Source: Mycolicibacterium frederiksbergense (lineage in GTDB: Bacteria > Actinomycetota > Actinomycetes > Mycobacteriales > Mycobacteriaceae). From it: 64,000 nt of DNA. Location: assembly GCF_012223425.1 (NCBI RefSeq), contig NZ_CP038799.1:3394249-3458248 (forward strand), written 5' to 3'. This document shows positions 1 to 7,714 of this stretch, piece after piece (position 1 is the stretch's first letter; every line of letters begins with the position of its first letter). The notes beneath the pieces were generated by a model. The model saw only the letters and a list, made by a program, of their open reading frames with translations, was not told the DNA's origin and did not search any database. The translations under genes and the position numbers were made by a program.

Positions 1-230
1 CCAAGCACGGAATCTACGATCTGCGTCAGCACCTGGACGAGGTGGTGGTGCCGGTGCTGCGCAAATGGCGGATCTTCGATCGCACGGATTTCAGCGCCCA
101 CGGCGAGGCCCGCCGCGACCAGTTGGCGGCCTTCCTGGAGGGCCTGGCCGTCAATGTGGTCCGGTTCGAGGAACAGCGCGATCGGTTGCTCGCCAGGGAG
201 GCGGCCCGGCGCGAGTTGCGGGTCGGCTGA
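1..230 (+). CDS. Acyl-ACP desaturase (DesA family), C-terminal fragment
   Basis: The window opens inside this gene. Only the last 75 codons remain, read in the frame starting at base 3 and ending in TGA at 228-230. The fragment contains a HLDEVVVPVLRKWRIF-type stretch, which I recognise from the C-terminal helices of mycobacterial stearoyl-ACP-type di-iron desaturases (DesA1/DesA2). These introduce a double bond into acyl-ACP chains feeding unsaturated and mycolic acid synthesis. The di-iron ligands lie upstream, outside the window, so activity cannot be judged. It converges with the minus-strand SDR that ends six bases later. Confidence 0.8.
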   Translation, partial: KHGIYDLRQHLDEVVVPVLRKWRIFDRTDFSAHGEARRDQLAAFLEGLAVNVVRFEEQRDRLLAREAARRELRVG

Positions 231-235
231 GCGGG

Positions 236-1084
236 CTACCGCGTGCCGATCAGCCCGTGCACTTCTTCGACGGTGTACGGCGCGGTGTCGTGGTGGTCGC
301 GGTAGCCGATGAAACCCGGTGCCGGGCGGGCGAACTCGCCGACGAATCCGCCCGCGGCGATGAAGATCCGGCCGGTGACGTCCATGGCCAGATCGCTGGC
401 CAGATACGCGTAGGTTGGGGCGACGTATTCGGGCGGCCCGGCGTCCAGTGCACCCGCCAGGCTGGCGTCGTCGAGTAGCCCCCGGCGGTTGAGGTCGGTG
501 ACGTGCTGTTCGTAGTCGGCACCGGTCGACAGCCGAGTCCTGGCACCGGGGCAGACCACGTTGGCCCGCACGTTGTGGGCCTTGAGTTCGGCCGCGACGG
601 CCAGGGTGAGGCCGTTGACGCCGCCCTTGCCCGCCGGGTAGCCGGTGCCTCCGTAGTCACCGAGGAAGGCGAACGAGCTGGTGTTGACGATCGCCCCGGA
701 ACGCTGCCGCACCATATGCGGAGCGGCCGCCCTGGCGACCTCGAACGCGGTGAGCAGATGGGCGTCGAGCAACTCTCGGAACTCGGCACTGGTCGCATTC
801 ACGATCGAGGAGCCGGCCGGTTCGGCGGTCCCCGCGCAGTTGATCAGGATGTCGATGCTGCCGAATTCGGCCACACAGGCGTCGACCAGCGCATCGGCGA
901 CCTGTGGGTCGGCCGGCGAGCCGGCCTGACCGATACCCGAAACACGTTGTGCGGCTTCGTGCACCGCATCCGGGTCGCGACCGTTGACCACCACCCGCGC
1001 CCCCTGGGCGGCGAGCAGTTCGGCGACCGCGAGCCCGATACCGCGGGTGCCGCCGACCACGACCGCGGCGCGGCCGGCGAGCAA
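236..1084 (-). CDS. Short-chain dehydrogenase/reductase
   Basis: A classical SDR of 282 residues. The Rossmann glycine motif GGTRGIG is at residues 11-17, NCAG at 82-85, a serine pair at 136-137, and the catalytic YPAGK with Tyr149 and Lys153. It should catalyse NAD(P)-dependent oxidation or reduction of an alcohol or ketone; the substrate is unknown. The start is unusual: no ATG or GTG is in frame, so either TTG at 1084 or an ATT at 1093 must be used, and a GGGAGAG-like ribosome site fits the ATT better. It follows the SnoaL-like gene by four bases, so it is probably the last gene of the cyp51-side operon. Confidence 0.85.
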   Translation of the reverse strand: MLAGRAAVVVGGTRGIGLAVAELLAAQGARVVVNGRDPDAVHEAAQRVSGIGQAGSPADPQVADALVDACVAEFGSIDILINCAGTAEPAGSSIVNATSAEFRELLDAHLLTAFEVARAAAPHMVRQRSGAIVNTSSFAFLGDYGGTGYPAGKGGVNGLTLAVAAELKAHNVRANVVCPGARTRLSTGADYEQHVTDLNRRGLLDDASLAGALDAGPPEYVAPTYAYLASDLAMDVTGRIFIAAGGFVGEFARPAPGFIGYRDHHDTAPYTVEEVHGLIGTR

Positions 1085-1088
1085 TCCA

Positions 1089-1517
1089 CTAATCGGCTTT
1101 CTCTCCCTCGGCGAATGTCATCGCGTCCATGTTCCAGTAGCCGCGCAAGTTCGTGATCAGCCCGGCGTCATCGACCCGGTAGGTGAACACGCCGCGCACG
1201 GTGGCGGTGAAGCCGTTCGGAAACTCGGTGCGCAGCACCAGGATGTAGGCGATCTCGGTCGGCGAGCTGGACGGGAACGTCTCCTCACAGGTGACCGTCA
1301 GGGTATTGGGGCCGATGTTCGCGTCGTAGAACGCGGCCAGTGCCTCCTTGCCCCGCACCCCGGTGCCGTCCGGGTTGGTGACGGCCTCACCGATGGGGTC
1401 TTCGACGACGATGTCCTCCGACATCAGCGCCAGCCACCCCTCCCGGTCACCGGATTGCACGCAGCGCCACGAGTTCTGAGACGCTGCGACAACCGGTGCC
1501 AATACCGTTTCGGTCAT
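1089..1517 (-). CDS. SnoaL/ketosteroid-isomerase-like (NTF2 fold) protein
   Basis: A 142-residue protein of the NTF2-like fold class, which includes ketosteroid isomerases, SnoaL polyketide cyclases and limonene epoxide hydrolases. The family look is a helical N-terminus, a WLALMSEDIVVEDPIG segment and a GVFTYRVDDAGLITNLRGYW strand pair. By position it matches M. tuberculosis Rv0760c, which has steroid-binding isomerase-like character (from memory). It sits six bases downstream of the alcohol dehydrogenase in one operon. A role on a steroid or other hydrophobic substrate handled by the neighbouring P450 cluster is an inference. Confidence 0.8.
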   Translation of the reverse strand: MTETVLAPVVAASQNSWRCVQSGDREGWLALMSEDIVVEDPIGEAVTNPDGTGVRGKEALAAFYDANIGPNTLTVTCEETFPSSSPTEIAYILVLRTEFPNGFTATVRGVFTYRVDDAGLITNLRGYWNMDAMTFAEGEKAD

Positions 1518-1523
1518 GACTGG

Positions 1524-2654
1524 CTACCGGTCCGCGTCGGTGTAGCGGATGACGCCGCGGATGTTGCGGCCCTCCAGCATGTCCTTGTAGCCGTCGTTGA
1601 TCTGCTCCAGCTTGTACTGGCGGGTGACCATGTCGTCGAGGTTGAGACGCCCGGCCTTGTACATCGACAGCAACTGCGGGATGTCGTGATGCGGGTTGCC
1701 GCCACCGAAGATGGTGCCCTGCAGGTTCTTCTGCAGCAGGGTCAGCATCGACAGGTTCAGCGTCACATCGGACTTGGCCATGTTGGCGACCGCGGTCACC
1801 ACGCACGTGCCACCCTTGGCGGTGATGTTGAGGTAGTTGTCGATCTCCTCGCCGTGCAGCTCACCGGTGGTGATGATGGTCTTGGAGGCCATGCGGCCCG
1901 CAGTGACCTCGGCGACGCCCGCCATCGCGGCGAAGATGTCGGGGTAGGCGTGGGTGGCGCCGAACTTCAAGGCCTGGTCGCGCTTCCACTCGACCGGGTC
2001 GACGGCGAAGATGTTGCGGGCGCCGGCGTTCAGCGCACCCTGCAGTGCACCCATGCCGACGCCGCCGATACCGGCGATGACGACGTCGTCGCCCGGGCGG
2101 ACGTTCGCGCTGCGCACGGCGGAGCCATAGCCGGTGGTGACGCCGCAGCCCACGAGGCAGGCGACCTCGAACGGGATGGACGGATCGATCTTCACCACGG
2201 AGCTCTTGTGCACCACCATGTACGGGCTGAAGGTTCCCAGCAGCGTCATCGGGATCACGGGGGCGCCGTCGGCGGTGTGGATGCGGTGGGTGTTGTCCGA
2301 GACGGCGGTGCCCTGCAGCAGCATGGCCCCCAGGTCGCAGAGGTTGCGCAGGCCCGCCTGACACGACGGACACGCACCGCAGGACGGGATGAAGGAGAGC
2401 ACCACGTGATCGCCGGGCTCGAGGCCTTCGACCCCGGGGCCGACCTCGGTGATGATCCCGGCGCCCTCGTGGCCGCCGAGCACCGGGAAGCCGGCCATCG
2501 GAATGTCGCCGGTCACCAGGTGGTGATCCGAGTGGCACATCCCCGAGGCTTCCATCTGGATCTTGACCTCGTCCTTCACGGGGTCGCCGATCTCGATCTC
2601 CTCGATCGCCCAGGGCTGGTTGAACTCCCTGATGAGAGCGCCTTTGGTCTTCAT
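1524..2654 (-). CDS. adhB: Zinc-dependent alcohol dehydrogenase, NDMA-type (AdhB-like)
   Basis: A 376-residue medium-chain dehydrogenase. The catalytic zinc cluster is at CHSDHH and GGHEGAG, a structural-zinc cysteine array is at CGACPSCQAGLRNLC, and the cofactor loop is GIGGVGMGAL. The sequence closely matches the mycobacterial AdhB (Rv0761c) type, which oxidises alcohols to aldehydes with tightly bound NAD. I chose ATG 2654, giving an MKTKGALI start, because the GGAAGG upstream is about nine bases from it; ATG 2660 is only three bases away and the ATG-like codon at 2702 lacks support. It could supply an aldehyde to the divergent aldA, but that link is inferred. Confidence 0.88.
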   Translation of the reverse strand: MKTKGALIREFNQPWAIEEIEIGDPVKDEVKIQMEASGMCHSDHHLVTGDIPMAGFPVLGGHEGAGIITEVGPGVEGLEPGDHVVLSFIPSCGACPSCQAGLRNLCDLGAMLLQGTAVSDNTHRIHTADGAPVIPMTLLGTFSPYMVVHKSSVVKIDPSIPFEVACLVGCGVTTGYGSAVRSANVRPGDDVVIAGIGGVGMGALQGALNAGARNIFAVDPVEWKRDQALKFGATHAYPDIFAAMAGVAEVTAGRMASKTIITTGELHGEEIDNYLNITAKGGTCVVTAVANMAKSDVTLNLSMLTLLQKNLQGTIFGGGNPHHDIPQLLSMYKAGRLNLDDMVTRQYKLEQINDGYKDMLEGRNIRGVIRYTDADR

Positions 2655-2751
2655 CCGCATGTGCCTTCCACTAGAGCTTCGATGCCCCCAGACTAGAGCC
2701 ATTAGTTACGTGCGTCACAGCCACCCCCAAGCAACTGCTTGGCCGGGTTTT

Positions 2752-3291
2752 TCACCAGATGGGGACGGGTGCCTGACCCAGCGGGTAGTAGCCCGGGAGT
2801 TTCTCGCCGGCCATCGACCGCTCGATGCGCTTCTGCATGGTGGGCGTGAGGTCACCGGACTCGATGAGCTTCAGGAAGGCCTTCTGCACGTGCCCGAAGT
2901 CGAAGAAATCCCGCTGCCATTCGATGAGGAGCTGATCGTTGAGCCGGAACCAGCTGCCGCCGATCCCGTAGATCTCATCGCTGGTGCCGTCGCTCTTGTT
3001 GGCGATCTGCTTCCAGAAGCCGACGATCTCGTTCTGCTTCTCGTCGATGAGAGTTTTCTGGTACTCGTAGACCCAGTTCTCCAGACCCTCCATCTCCAGG
3101 CCGAGCGCGACATCGCGGATCTCGTCGCGGTTGACGCACATGACGTCTTCCTTGGGGCCGATGTTCCAGCCGTAGGTGGCGTCCTCGGTGTAGAAGTCCG
3201 CCAACGGTTTCCAGTCACCAGCCGCCTCGGCATCCTGGTTGGCCTTGAGCCAGCGGGCGACCCAGTCTTCCAATTGTTCGCGTGACGCCAT
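2752..3291 (-). CDS. NTF2-like conserved mycobacterial protein of the cyp51 operon
   Basis: About 179 residues with an NTF2/SnoaL-like pattern: an N-terminal helix REQLEDWVARWLKANQDAE, an ADFYTEDATYGW segment, and a central sheet rich in aromatics. It corresponds in position to Rv0762c. No catalytic residues can be assigned. The start at ATG 3291 sits nine bases from AGGAG (3301-3305); ATG 3297 is in frame but only three bases from it. It lies between the ferredoxin and adhB genes on the same strand, so co-transcription with cyp51 is likely. Confidence 0.75.
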   Translation of the reverse strand: MASREQLEDWVARWLKANQDAEAAGDWKPLADFYTEDATYGWNIGPKEDVMCVNRDEIRDVALGLEMEGLENWVYEYQKTLIDEKQNEIVGFWKQIANKSDGTSDEIYGIGGSWFRLNDQLLIEWQRDFFDFGHVQKAFLKLIESGDLTPTMQKRIERSMAGEKLPGYYPLGQAPVPIW

Positions 3292-3303
3292 TGTCATTGT
3301 CTC

Positions 3304-3510
3304 CTAGTCTTTTTCGATCAGGGTAAGGGCTCGGGTGGGACACATGTCGATTGCCAGCTCCACGGCATCGCGGAGCTCGTCGGGCGGTTCGGGGTCCAGG
3401 ATCTCGACGACGCCACGCTTGGGCACCCGGAACACATCCGGGGCCTCCAGCTCGCACATGGCGTGGCCCTGGCACAGGTCCTCGTCGAGTTCTATTCGGT
3501 AGCAGCCCAC
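3304..3510 (-). CDS. 3Fe-4S ferredoxin, CYP51 redox partner
   Basis: A small, 68-residue ferredoxin starting at GTG 3510. The cluster-binding cysteines are seen in CQGHAMC and in the distal CPT of MCPTRALTL. The His in the second ligand position is the mark of actinobacterial 3Fe-4S ferredoxins that pass electrons to P450s. It starts four bases after the cyp51 stop, with a GAAGGA ribosome site lying inside the end of cyp51. The cyp51-ferredoxin pair matches Rv0764c/Rv0763c, where the ferredoxin supports sterol demethylation (known for the family). Confidence 0.9.
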   Translation of the reverse strand: MGCYRIELDEDLCQGHAMCELEAPDVFRVPKRGVVEILDPEPPDELRDAVELAIDMCPTRALTLIEKD

Positions 3511-3514
3511 CGAA

Positions 3515-4873
3515 CTAATCCTTCGTACGCTTGCGGTAGCGCACCTTGGCCGGTTGTGCCAGCTGCACGACCATCTTGGAGTGGTCGTTCTGGTAGCTCT
3601 CCGGTGGCTGCGACAGTTCGAACTCATACTCGCGCAGCAGAACCGAGAAGATCGCCTTGATCTGCATCTGCGCGAACGCGGCACCGACGCAGCGGTGCTT
3701 GCCGGCGCCGAACGGGATCCAGGTCCACCGGTTGATCAGATCTTCCTGGCGGGGCTTCTCATAGCGACTGGGATCGAAGGCATCCGGGTCCGGGAAGTCC
3801 TCGGGAATCCGATTGGAGATCGCCGGCGAGGCGGCCACCATCTGGCCCTTGTGGATCGGATGGCCGGCGACCTCGAACTCGTCCTGGGCGACCCGCATCA
3901 GGATGATCAGCGGCGGATGCAGGCGCAGTGTCTCCTTGAGTGCGTTGTCGATCTTCGGGATCTGGCGCAGTGCATGGAAACTCACCTCCTGGCCGTCGGC
4001 GTAGAGCTCGTCGAGTTCGGTCTGGACTTGGGCGTAGAAGTCGGGATGGCGAAGTAGCTCGATCAGCGTCCACGACGAGGTGCCCGAACTGGTGTGGTGG
4101 CCGGCGAACATCAGTGAGATGAACATGCCGGTGACCTCGTTGGCGGTGAAGCGCGGGTTGCCCTCGTCATCCTTGATCGAGACCAGCACATCGAGCAGGT
4201 CGCGGTCGCTCTTGTCCGTGGGTGGGTTGGCGATCCGGCCATCCATGATTTCCTGCACCAGCGCAACGAGTTTGACGCGCGACTCGTCGCGGATACGGAA
4301 GCTCTCGATGTCCAGGTAGGGGTCGACGTAGCAGAGCGGGTCGGTGCCGCGCTCCAGCTGGTGGTAGTACTGGGCGAAACGGCTGTCGAGCTGCTCGCGG
4401 AACTTCAACCCGATGAGGCAGGCCGTCGAGGTGTAGATCGTCAGCTCCGAGAAGAAGTCGAGCAGCTCGATCTCGCCTTCGTCGCCCCAATCGGCGATGA
4501 CCTTCTTGACCTCGTTCTCGATGGTCGCGGCATGGCCCTTCATCTGCTCACCGCGCAGCGCGGTGTTGTGCAGCATCTCCGCCCGGCGCTCGGGGTCGGC
4601 GTCGAACACCACGCCCTCCCCGAAGATCGGGGTCATGAAGGGGTAGGCCTCCGCCTGATTCAGCTCGCTGTCGCTGGAGCGGAAGAAGAACTCGTTCGCC
4701 TCGGCGCCGGACAGCAGAACGACCTGCTTGTCGGCGAGCTGGAACCAGCCGGCGTCACCGCATTCGTTGCGGACGCGCCACATCAGACCGATGGGGTCGG
4801 TGCGGAATTCCTCCAGGTGACCGTGCTCTTCCGCCTCGCCACCCGAGACGCGTTCCACTTCCTTCAGTGTCAT
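3515..4873 (-). CDS. cyp51: CYP51, sterol 14-alpha-demethylase P450
   Basis: A 452-residue P450 that aligns along its whole length with mycobacterial CYP51: the HGHLEEFRTDPIGLM start, the I-helix AGHHTS at 257-262, the K-helix ETLR at 314-317, and the haem loop FGAGKHRC with Cys395. CYP51 removes the 14-alpha methyl group of lanosterol-type sterols in three oxidations, using the adjacent ferredoxin. The start ATG 4873 overlaps the stop of the upstream SDR (ATGA), so translation is coupled. CYP51 is the usual azole target; the physiological substrate in mycobacteria, which lack a sterol synthesis pathway, is unresolved. Confidence 0.97.
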   Translation of the reverse strand: MTLKEVERVSGGEAEEHGHLEEFRTDPIGLMWRVRNECGDAGWFQLADKQVVLLSGAEANEFFFRSSDSELNQAEAYPFMTPIFGEGVVFDADPERRAEMLHNTALRGEQMKGHAATIENEVKKVIADWGDEGEIELLDFFSELTIYTSTACLIGLKFREQLDSRFAQYYHQLERGTDPLCYVDPYLDIESFRIRDESRVKLVALVQEIMDGRIANPPTDKSDRDLLDVLVSIKDDEGNPRFTANEVTGMFISLMFAGHHTSSGTSSWTLIELLRHPDFYAQVQTELDELYADGQEVSFHALRQIPKIDNALKETLRLHPPLIILMRVAQDEFEVAGHPIHKGQMVAASPAISNRIPEDFPDPDAFDPSRYEKPRQEDLINRWTWIPFGAGKHRCVGAAFAQMQIKAIFSVLLREYEFELSQPPESYQNDHSKMVVQLAQPAKVRYRKRTKD

Positions 4874-5694
4874 GACGGCATTCCTTCTTCGCCGAGGGCG
4901 AGTTTCTGGCGGTCCTTGACGTCGGCCAGTGGAGCCTCGGGCTGCAGTTCCATGTTCGCGATGAAGCCGCCGCGTGGCGTCTCGGCGACAAAAGCGATGG
5001 CCCGCGCGAGATCGTCCGCGCGCAGGAAGTAGTCGTGGCGTGCCTGTCCCCACTTGGCCCAGTCCTCAAGTGCAGGACCGATCAGTTCGGCGGGCAGGCT
5101 CCAGCCCATGGAGGTCTTGGTCGGTCCCGGATGCACGATCGACGCGCGCACGCCGGTGCCTTCCAGCTCCATCTGATAGTTGTTGACCATCGCCACCAGG
5201 GCGGCCTTGGCCGCACCGTAGGCGCCCATATGCGGCCGCTGGCGCAGCGAGACATCGGATCCCACGAAGATCAGGTCGCCGCGGCGGCGCTCGATCATGC
5301 CGGGCAGCACCGCGGAGGCCACCCGGTTGGCGCCGACCAGATGGATCTGGATCTGCGAATCGAACTGCTCGGTGCTGATCGAGTCCAGCTTGCCGAAGTA
5401 GGTGTCGCCGGCGCCGGCCACCAGTACCTCGATGGCGCCGAGTTCGGAGGTGGTCTGTTCGACCGCGGCCTTCACCGAATCCGGGTCGGTGACGTCGAGG
5501 TGCACGGCGATGGCTTCGCCGCCGTCGGCGCGGATCTTGGCGACGATCTCATCGAGCTTCTCCACCCGGCGTGCGCCGAGCGCCACGGGGAAACCGTTGC
5601 GGGCGAGTCTGATCGCGGTGGCTTCGCCGATACCGGAGGAAGCACCGGCGACCAGGGCGGGACGACGGTCGGGAAGGGGGTCAAAACGGGGCAT
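4870..5694 (-). CDS. Short-chain dehydrogenase upstream of cyp51
   Basis: A 274-residue SDR with VAGASSGIG near residues 15-23, an NAG-like VAGAG motif, and the catalytic YGAAK with its Tyr and Lys. It matches the position of Rv0765c. It lies between cyp123 and cyp51 in a tight operon: 12 bases after cyp123 and a four-base ATGA overlap with cyp51. It probably oxidises or reduces a hydroxyl or keto group on the substrate of one of the flanking P450s; the direction and substrate are not visible from sequence. Start ATG 5694 is the only strong choice. Confidence 0.88.
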   Translation of the reverse strand: MPRFDPLPDRRPALVAGASSGIGEATAIRLARNGFPVALGARRVEKLDEIVAKIRADGGEAIAVHLDVTDPDSVKAAVEQTTSELGAIEVLVAGAGDTYFGKLDSISTEQFDSQIQIHLVGANRVASAVLPGMIERRRGDLIFVGSDVSLRQRPHMGAYGAAKAALVAMVNNYQMELEGTGVRASIVHPGPTKTSMGWSLPAELIGPALEDWAKWGQARHDYFLRADDLARAIAFVAETPRGGFIANMELQPEAPLADVKDRQKLALGEEGMPS

Positions 5695-5706
5695 GCAGCG
5701 GGCCTT

Positions 5707-6909
5707 TCAGCGGAGCTGGACAGTTATCGGGAGATGAGCGAATCCGCGGACGCTGCTGGAGTGGACGCGGACGGCATTGGCCTCGTCGACCTCATATCCG
5801 CGGATTCGCTTGAACAACTCGGTCAGTGCCACCCGGGCCTCCATGCGCGCGAGATGCGCGCCGAGGCAGAAGTGGGCGCCGCTGCCGAAACTCACCAGCT
5901 TCGGTCCGATCTCGCGGTCGATGCGGTACTCGTCGGGGTTCTCGAAGACCCGCTCGTCGCGGTTGGCGGAGCCGATCAGCAGCACCAGTACGTCATCCGC
6001 GGGGACGACGGTGTCGTAGAACGTGAGGTCTTCGACGACCGCGCGCGCCAGGATCTGGCTGGAGGCGTCATAGCGCAGCGTCTCTTCGACCCACGGGGTG
6101 ACCAGGTCGTGGTTGTCGAACACCGGGGCCAGCTGGTCGGGGTTCTGGTAGCCCCAATATGCGGCATTGGCAAGGAGTTTGGTGGTGGTCTCGTTGCCCG
6201 CGACGACCATCAGGAACAGGAACGCCATGATCTCGTCGTCGGTGAGCTTGTCCCCGTCGATCTCGGCCTCCACCAGTGCCGAGGTCAGATCATCGGAGGT
6301 GTGCTTGCGGCGAGAAGCGACCATGTCGGCGTAGTAGACCAGCAGTTCCCCGGACGCCTCGATGGCCGAGGTGGGCACGTCGGCGACACCGTCCTCGCGG
6401 TGCATCACCCCGTCGGCGAGGGCTCGGATCCGGACCCGATCCTCGTCCGGCACCCCCATCAGTTCGGAGATGACATCCATCGGCAGCTTGCCCGCGAACT
6501 CGTCGACGTAGTCGAACGAGGCGCTCTGCAGTGCCACATCCAGGTGTTGGTGGGCGATCTCGGTGACCCGTCCTTCGAGCTCGCGGATACGCCGCGGGGT
6601 GAAGCCCTTGGATACCAGCGTGCGCAGGCGAAGATGGCCGGGATCGTCGAGAGCCAGGAACGACATGACACGGTGGGCTTCGTCGTTGCGGGAGATCGGG
6701 TCCAGTGCCACACCGTGCTTGTTGGACAAGGTGACGCTGTTCCGGAAGCCCGCCACCACGTCCTTGTGCCGCGACAGCGCCCAGAAGTTGCGCTCCTCGT
6801 TGTGATAGAGCGGGGCTTCGTCGCGCAGGCGCTTGTAGTACGGGTACGGGTCTTCGTGGAAGTCGTAGTCGTAGGGATCGAGGATCGGCGGGGCTGTTTC
6901 GAGGCTCAA
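5707..6909 (-). CDS. cyp123: Cytochrome P450, CYP123 family
   Basis: A 400-residue class I bacterial P450. Visible motifs are I-helix AGNETT at 237-242, ETLR at 276-279, and the haem loop FGSGAHFCLG with Cys348. Sequence and position match CYP123 (Rv0766c). It starts inside the end of the TetR gene (four-base overlap), making TetR-cyp123-SDR-cyp51-ferredoxin one transcription unit. Electrons probably come from the ferredoxin encoded downstream. The substrate of CYP123 is not established. Confidence 0.93.
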   Translation of the reverse strand: MSLETAPPILDPYDYDFHEDPYPYYKRLRDEAPLYHNEERNFWALSRHKDVVAGFRNSVTLSNKHGVALDPISRNDEAHRVMSFLALDDPGHLRLRTLVSKGFTPRRIRELEGRVTEIAHQHLDVALQSASFDYVDEFAGKLPMDVISELMGVPDEDRVRIRALADGVMHREDGVADVPTSAIEASGELLVYYADMVASRRKHTSDDLTSALVEAEIDGDKLTDDEIMAFLFLMVVAGNETTTKLLANAAYWGYQNPDQLAPVFDNHDLVTPWVEETLRYDASSQILARAVVEDLTFYDTVVPADDVLVLLIGSANRDERVFENPDEYRIDREIGPKLVSFGSGAHFCLGAHLARMEARVALTELFKRIRGYEVDEANAVRVHSSSVRGFAHLPITVQLR

Positions 6910-7517
6910 CGGTTTTCTCCGAGCATGAGGCTGACCGAATACGTGAGCCGGTCGGCGATCTGGTGGTAGGTGAACGCGCCGCTGCCGGCGTTGACCAGCG
7001 CACCGAAGAACGTCATCTCCAGGGCTGAGACAATTCGGGCGTCGGCGTCGGGGCCGACCGCCGAACGGATGCGTTTGTGGATCTCGGCACCGATGCGGTC
7101 GCGGACGGTGCGCACGGCCGGGTCGCTGCCCCCACCCAGCAGGGCGGTGGTGCAGGCGGCGGCGACCTCGGGTTCGTCGGCGACAACCAGGGTCAGGGCG
7201 CGTACCGCCTTGTCGACGCGGGTGGTCATCGAGTCGTTGACGTCGGTGAAGTACGGGACTTGCTTCACCAGGTCGAGATAGACCTCGGCGATCAGATGGT
7301 TCTTCGACGAGAAGTAGGTGTACGCGGTGGCCGGCGCGACCTTGGCGCGGGCGGCGACGGCGCGCACCGTGAGGTCGGCATAGGACGACTCACGCAGCAT
7401 CTCGACACCGGCTGCGAGCACCTTGCGGAAGGTTTCTTCCTGACGTCGGTTGCGCGGCGTTCCCACTGGCTCGCCGTCTGGCTGGGCTGTGACGGCAACC
7501 ACCGAATCGCTGGACAC
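6906..7517 (-). CDS. TetR-family regulator of the cyp123/aldA divergon
   Basis: A 203-residue TetR protein starting at GTG 7517. The DNA-binding domain occupies about residues 25-70 (TVRAVAARAKVAPATAYTYF is the helix-turn-helix) and a ligand domain follows. It corresponds to Rv0767c. It heads the cyp123-cyp51 operon and is divergent from aldA. Its own start codon lies inside one copy of a GGACA-NN-TGTCC inverted repeat, and a second copy lies just upstream of aldA, so autorepression and control of both arms is the likely arrangement. The ligand is unknown. Confidence 0.9.
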   Translation of the reverse strand: MSSDSVVAVTAQPDGEPVGTPRNRRQEETFRKVLAAGVEMLRESSYADLTVRAVAARAKVAPATAYTYFSSKNHLIAEVYLDLVKQVPYFTDVNDSMTTRVDKAVRALTLVVADEPEVAAACTTALLGGGSDPAVRTVRDRIGAEIHKRIRSAVGPDADARIVSALEMTFFGALVNAGSGAFTYHQIADRLTYSVSLMLGENR

Positions 7518-7524
7518 ATGTCCA
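7511..7524. promoter_or_regulatory. Putative TetR operator, copy 1 (TGGACA-CA-TGTCCA)
   Basis: An inverted repeat with perfect six-base arms and a two-base spacer. It overlaps the GTG start of the TetR gene. A nearly identical site is at 7669-7682. Two matched sites between divergent genes, one at the regulator's own start, is the classic layout for TetR autoregulation. Binding is inferred. Confidence 0.6.
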
Positions 7525-7668
7525 AGTTATCGGAAAGGGTCGGCGATGGGCAAGCGATCCTGCGAAATTGCCAGTACAGATGGGTTGATGACTCATCGGG
7601 GTGCTTGGTGCACACGATCGGTCTTGCCACCGCCGCGCGCGTGAGGTTATGGTGCGGTGGATTGTTGT

Positions 7669-7682
7669 CGGACACTTGTCCA
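7669..7682. promoter_or_regulatory. Putative TetR operator, copy 2 (CGGACA-CT-TGTCCA)
   Basis: Same GGACA-NN-TGTCC core as the site at 7511-7524, placed 33 bases upstream of the aldA start, where it would overlap the aldA promoter or transcription start. The rest of the 197-base divergent gap (7518-7714) contains no gene I can support. Confidence 0.6.
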
Positions 7683-7714
7683 GAGAATATGGGTCACCAA
7701 AACCTAGGAGTGGG

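Noticed and set aside
984..2696. 570-codon plus-strand open frame
   Set aside because: It is antisense to SDR, SnoaL-like and adhB genes that have clear family motifs; its Arg/Val/His-rich translation is typical of antisense shadows in GC-rich DNA.
5035..6969. 644-codon plus-strand open frame
   Set aside because: Antisense to the SDR and cyp123, with no recognisable domain and no ribosome site.
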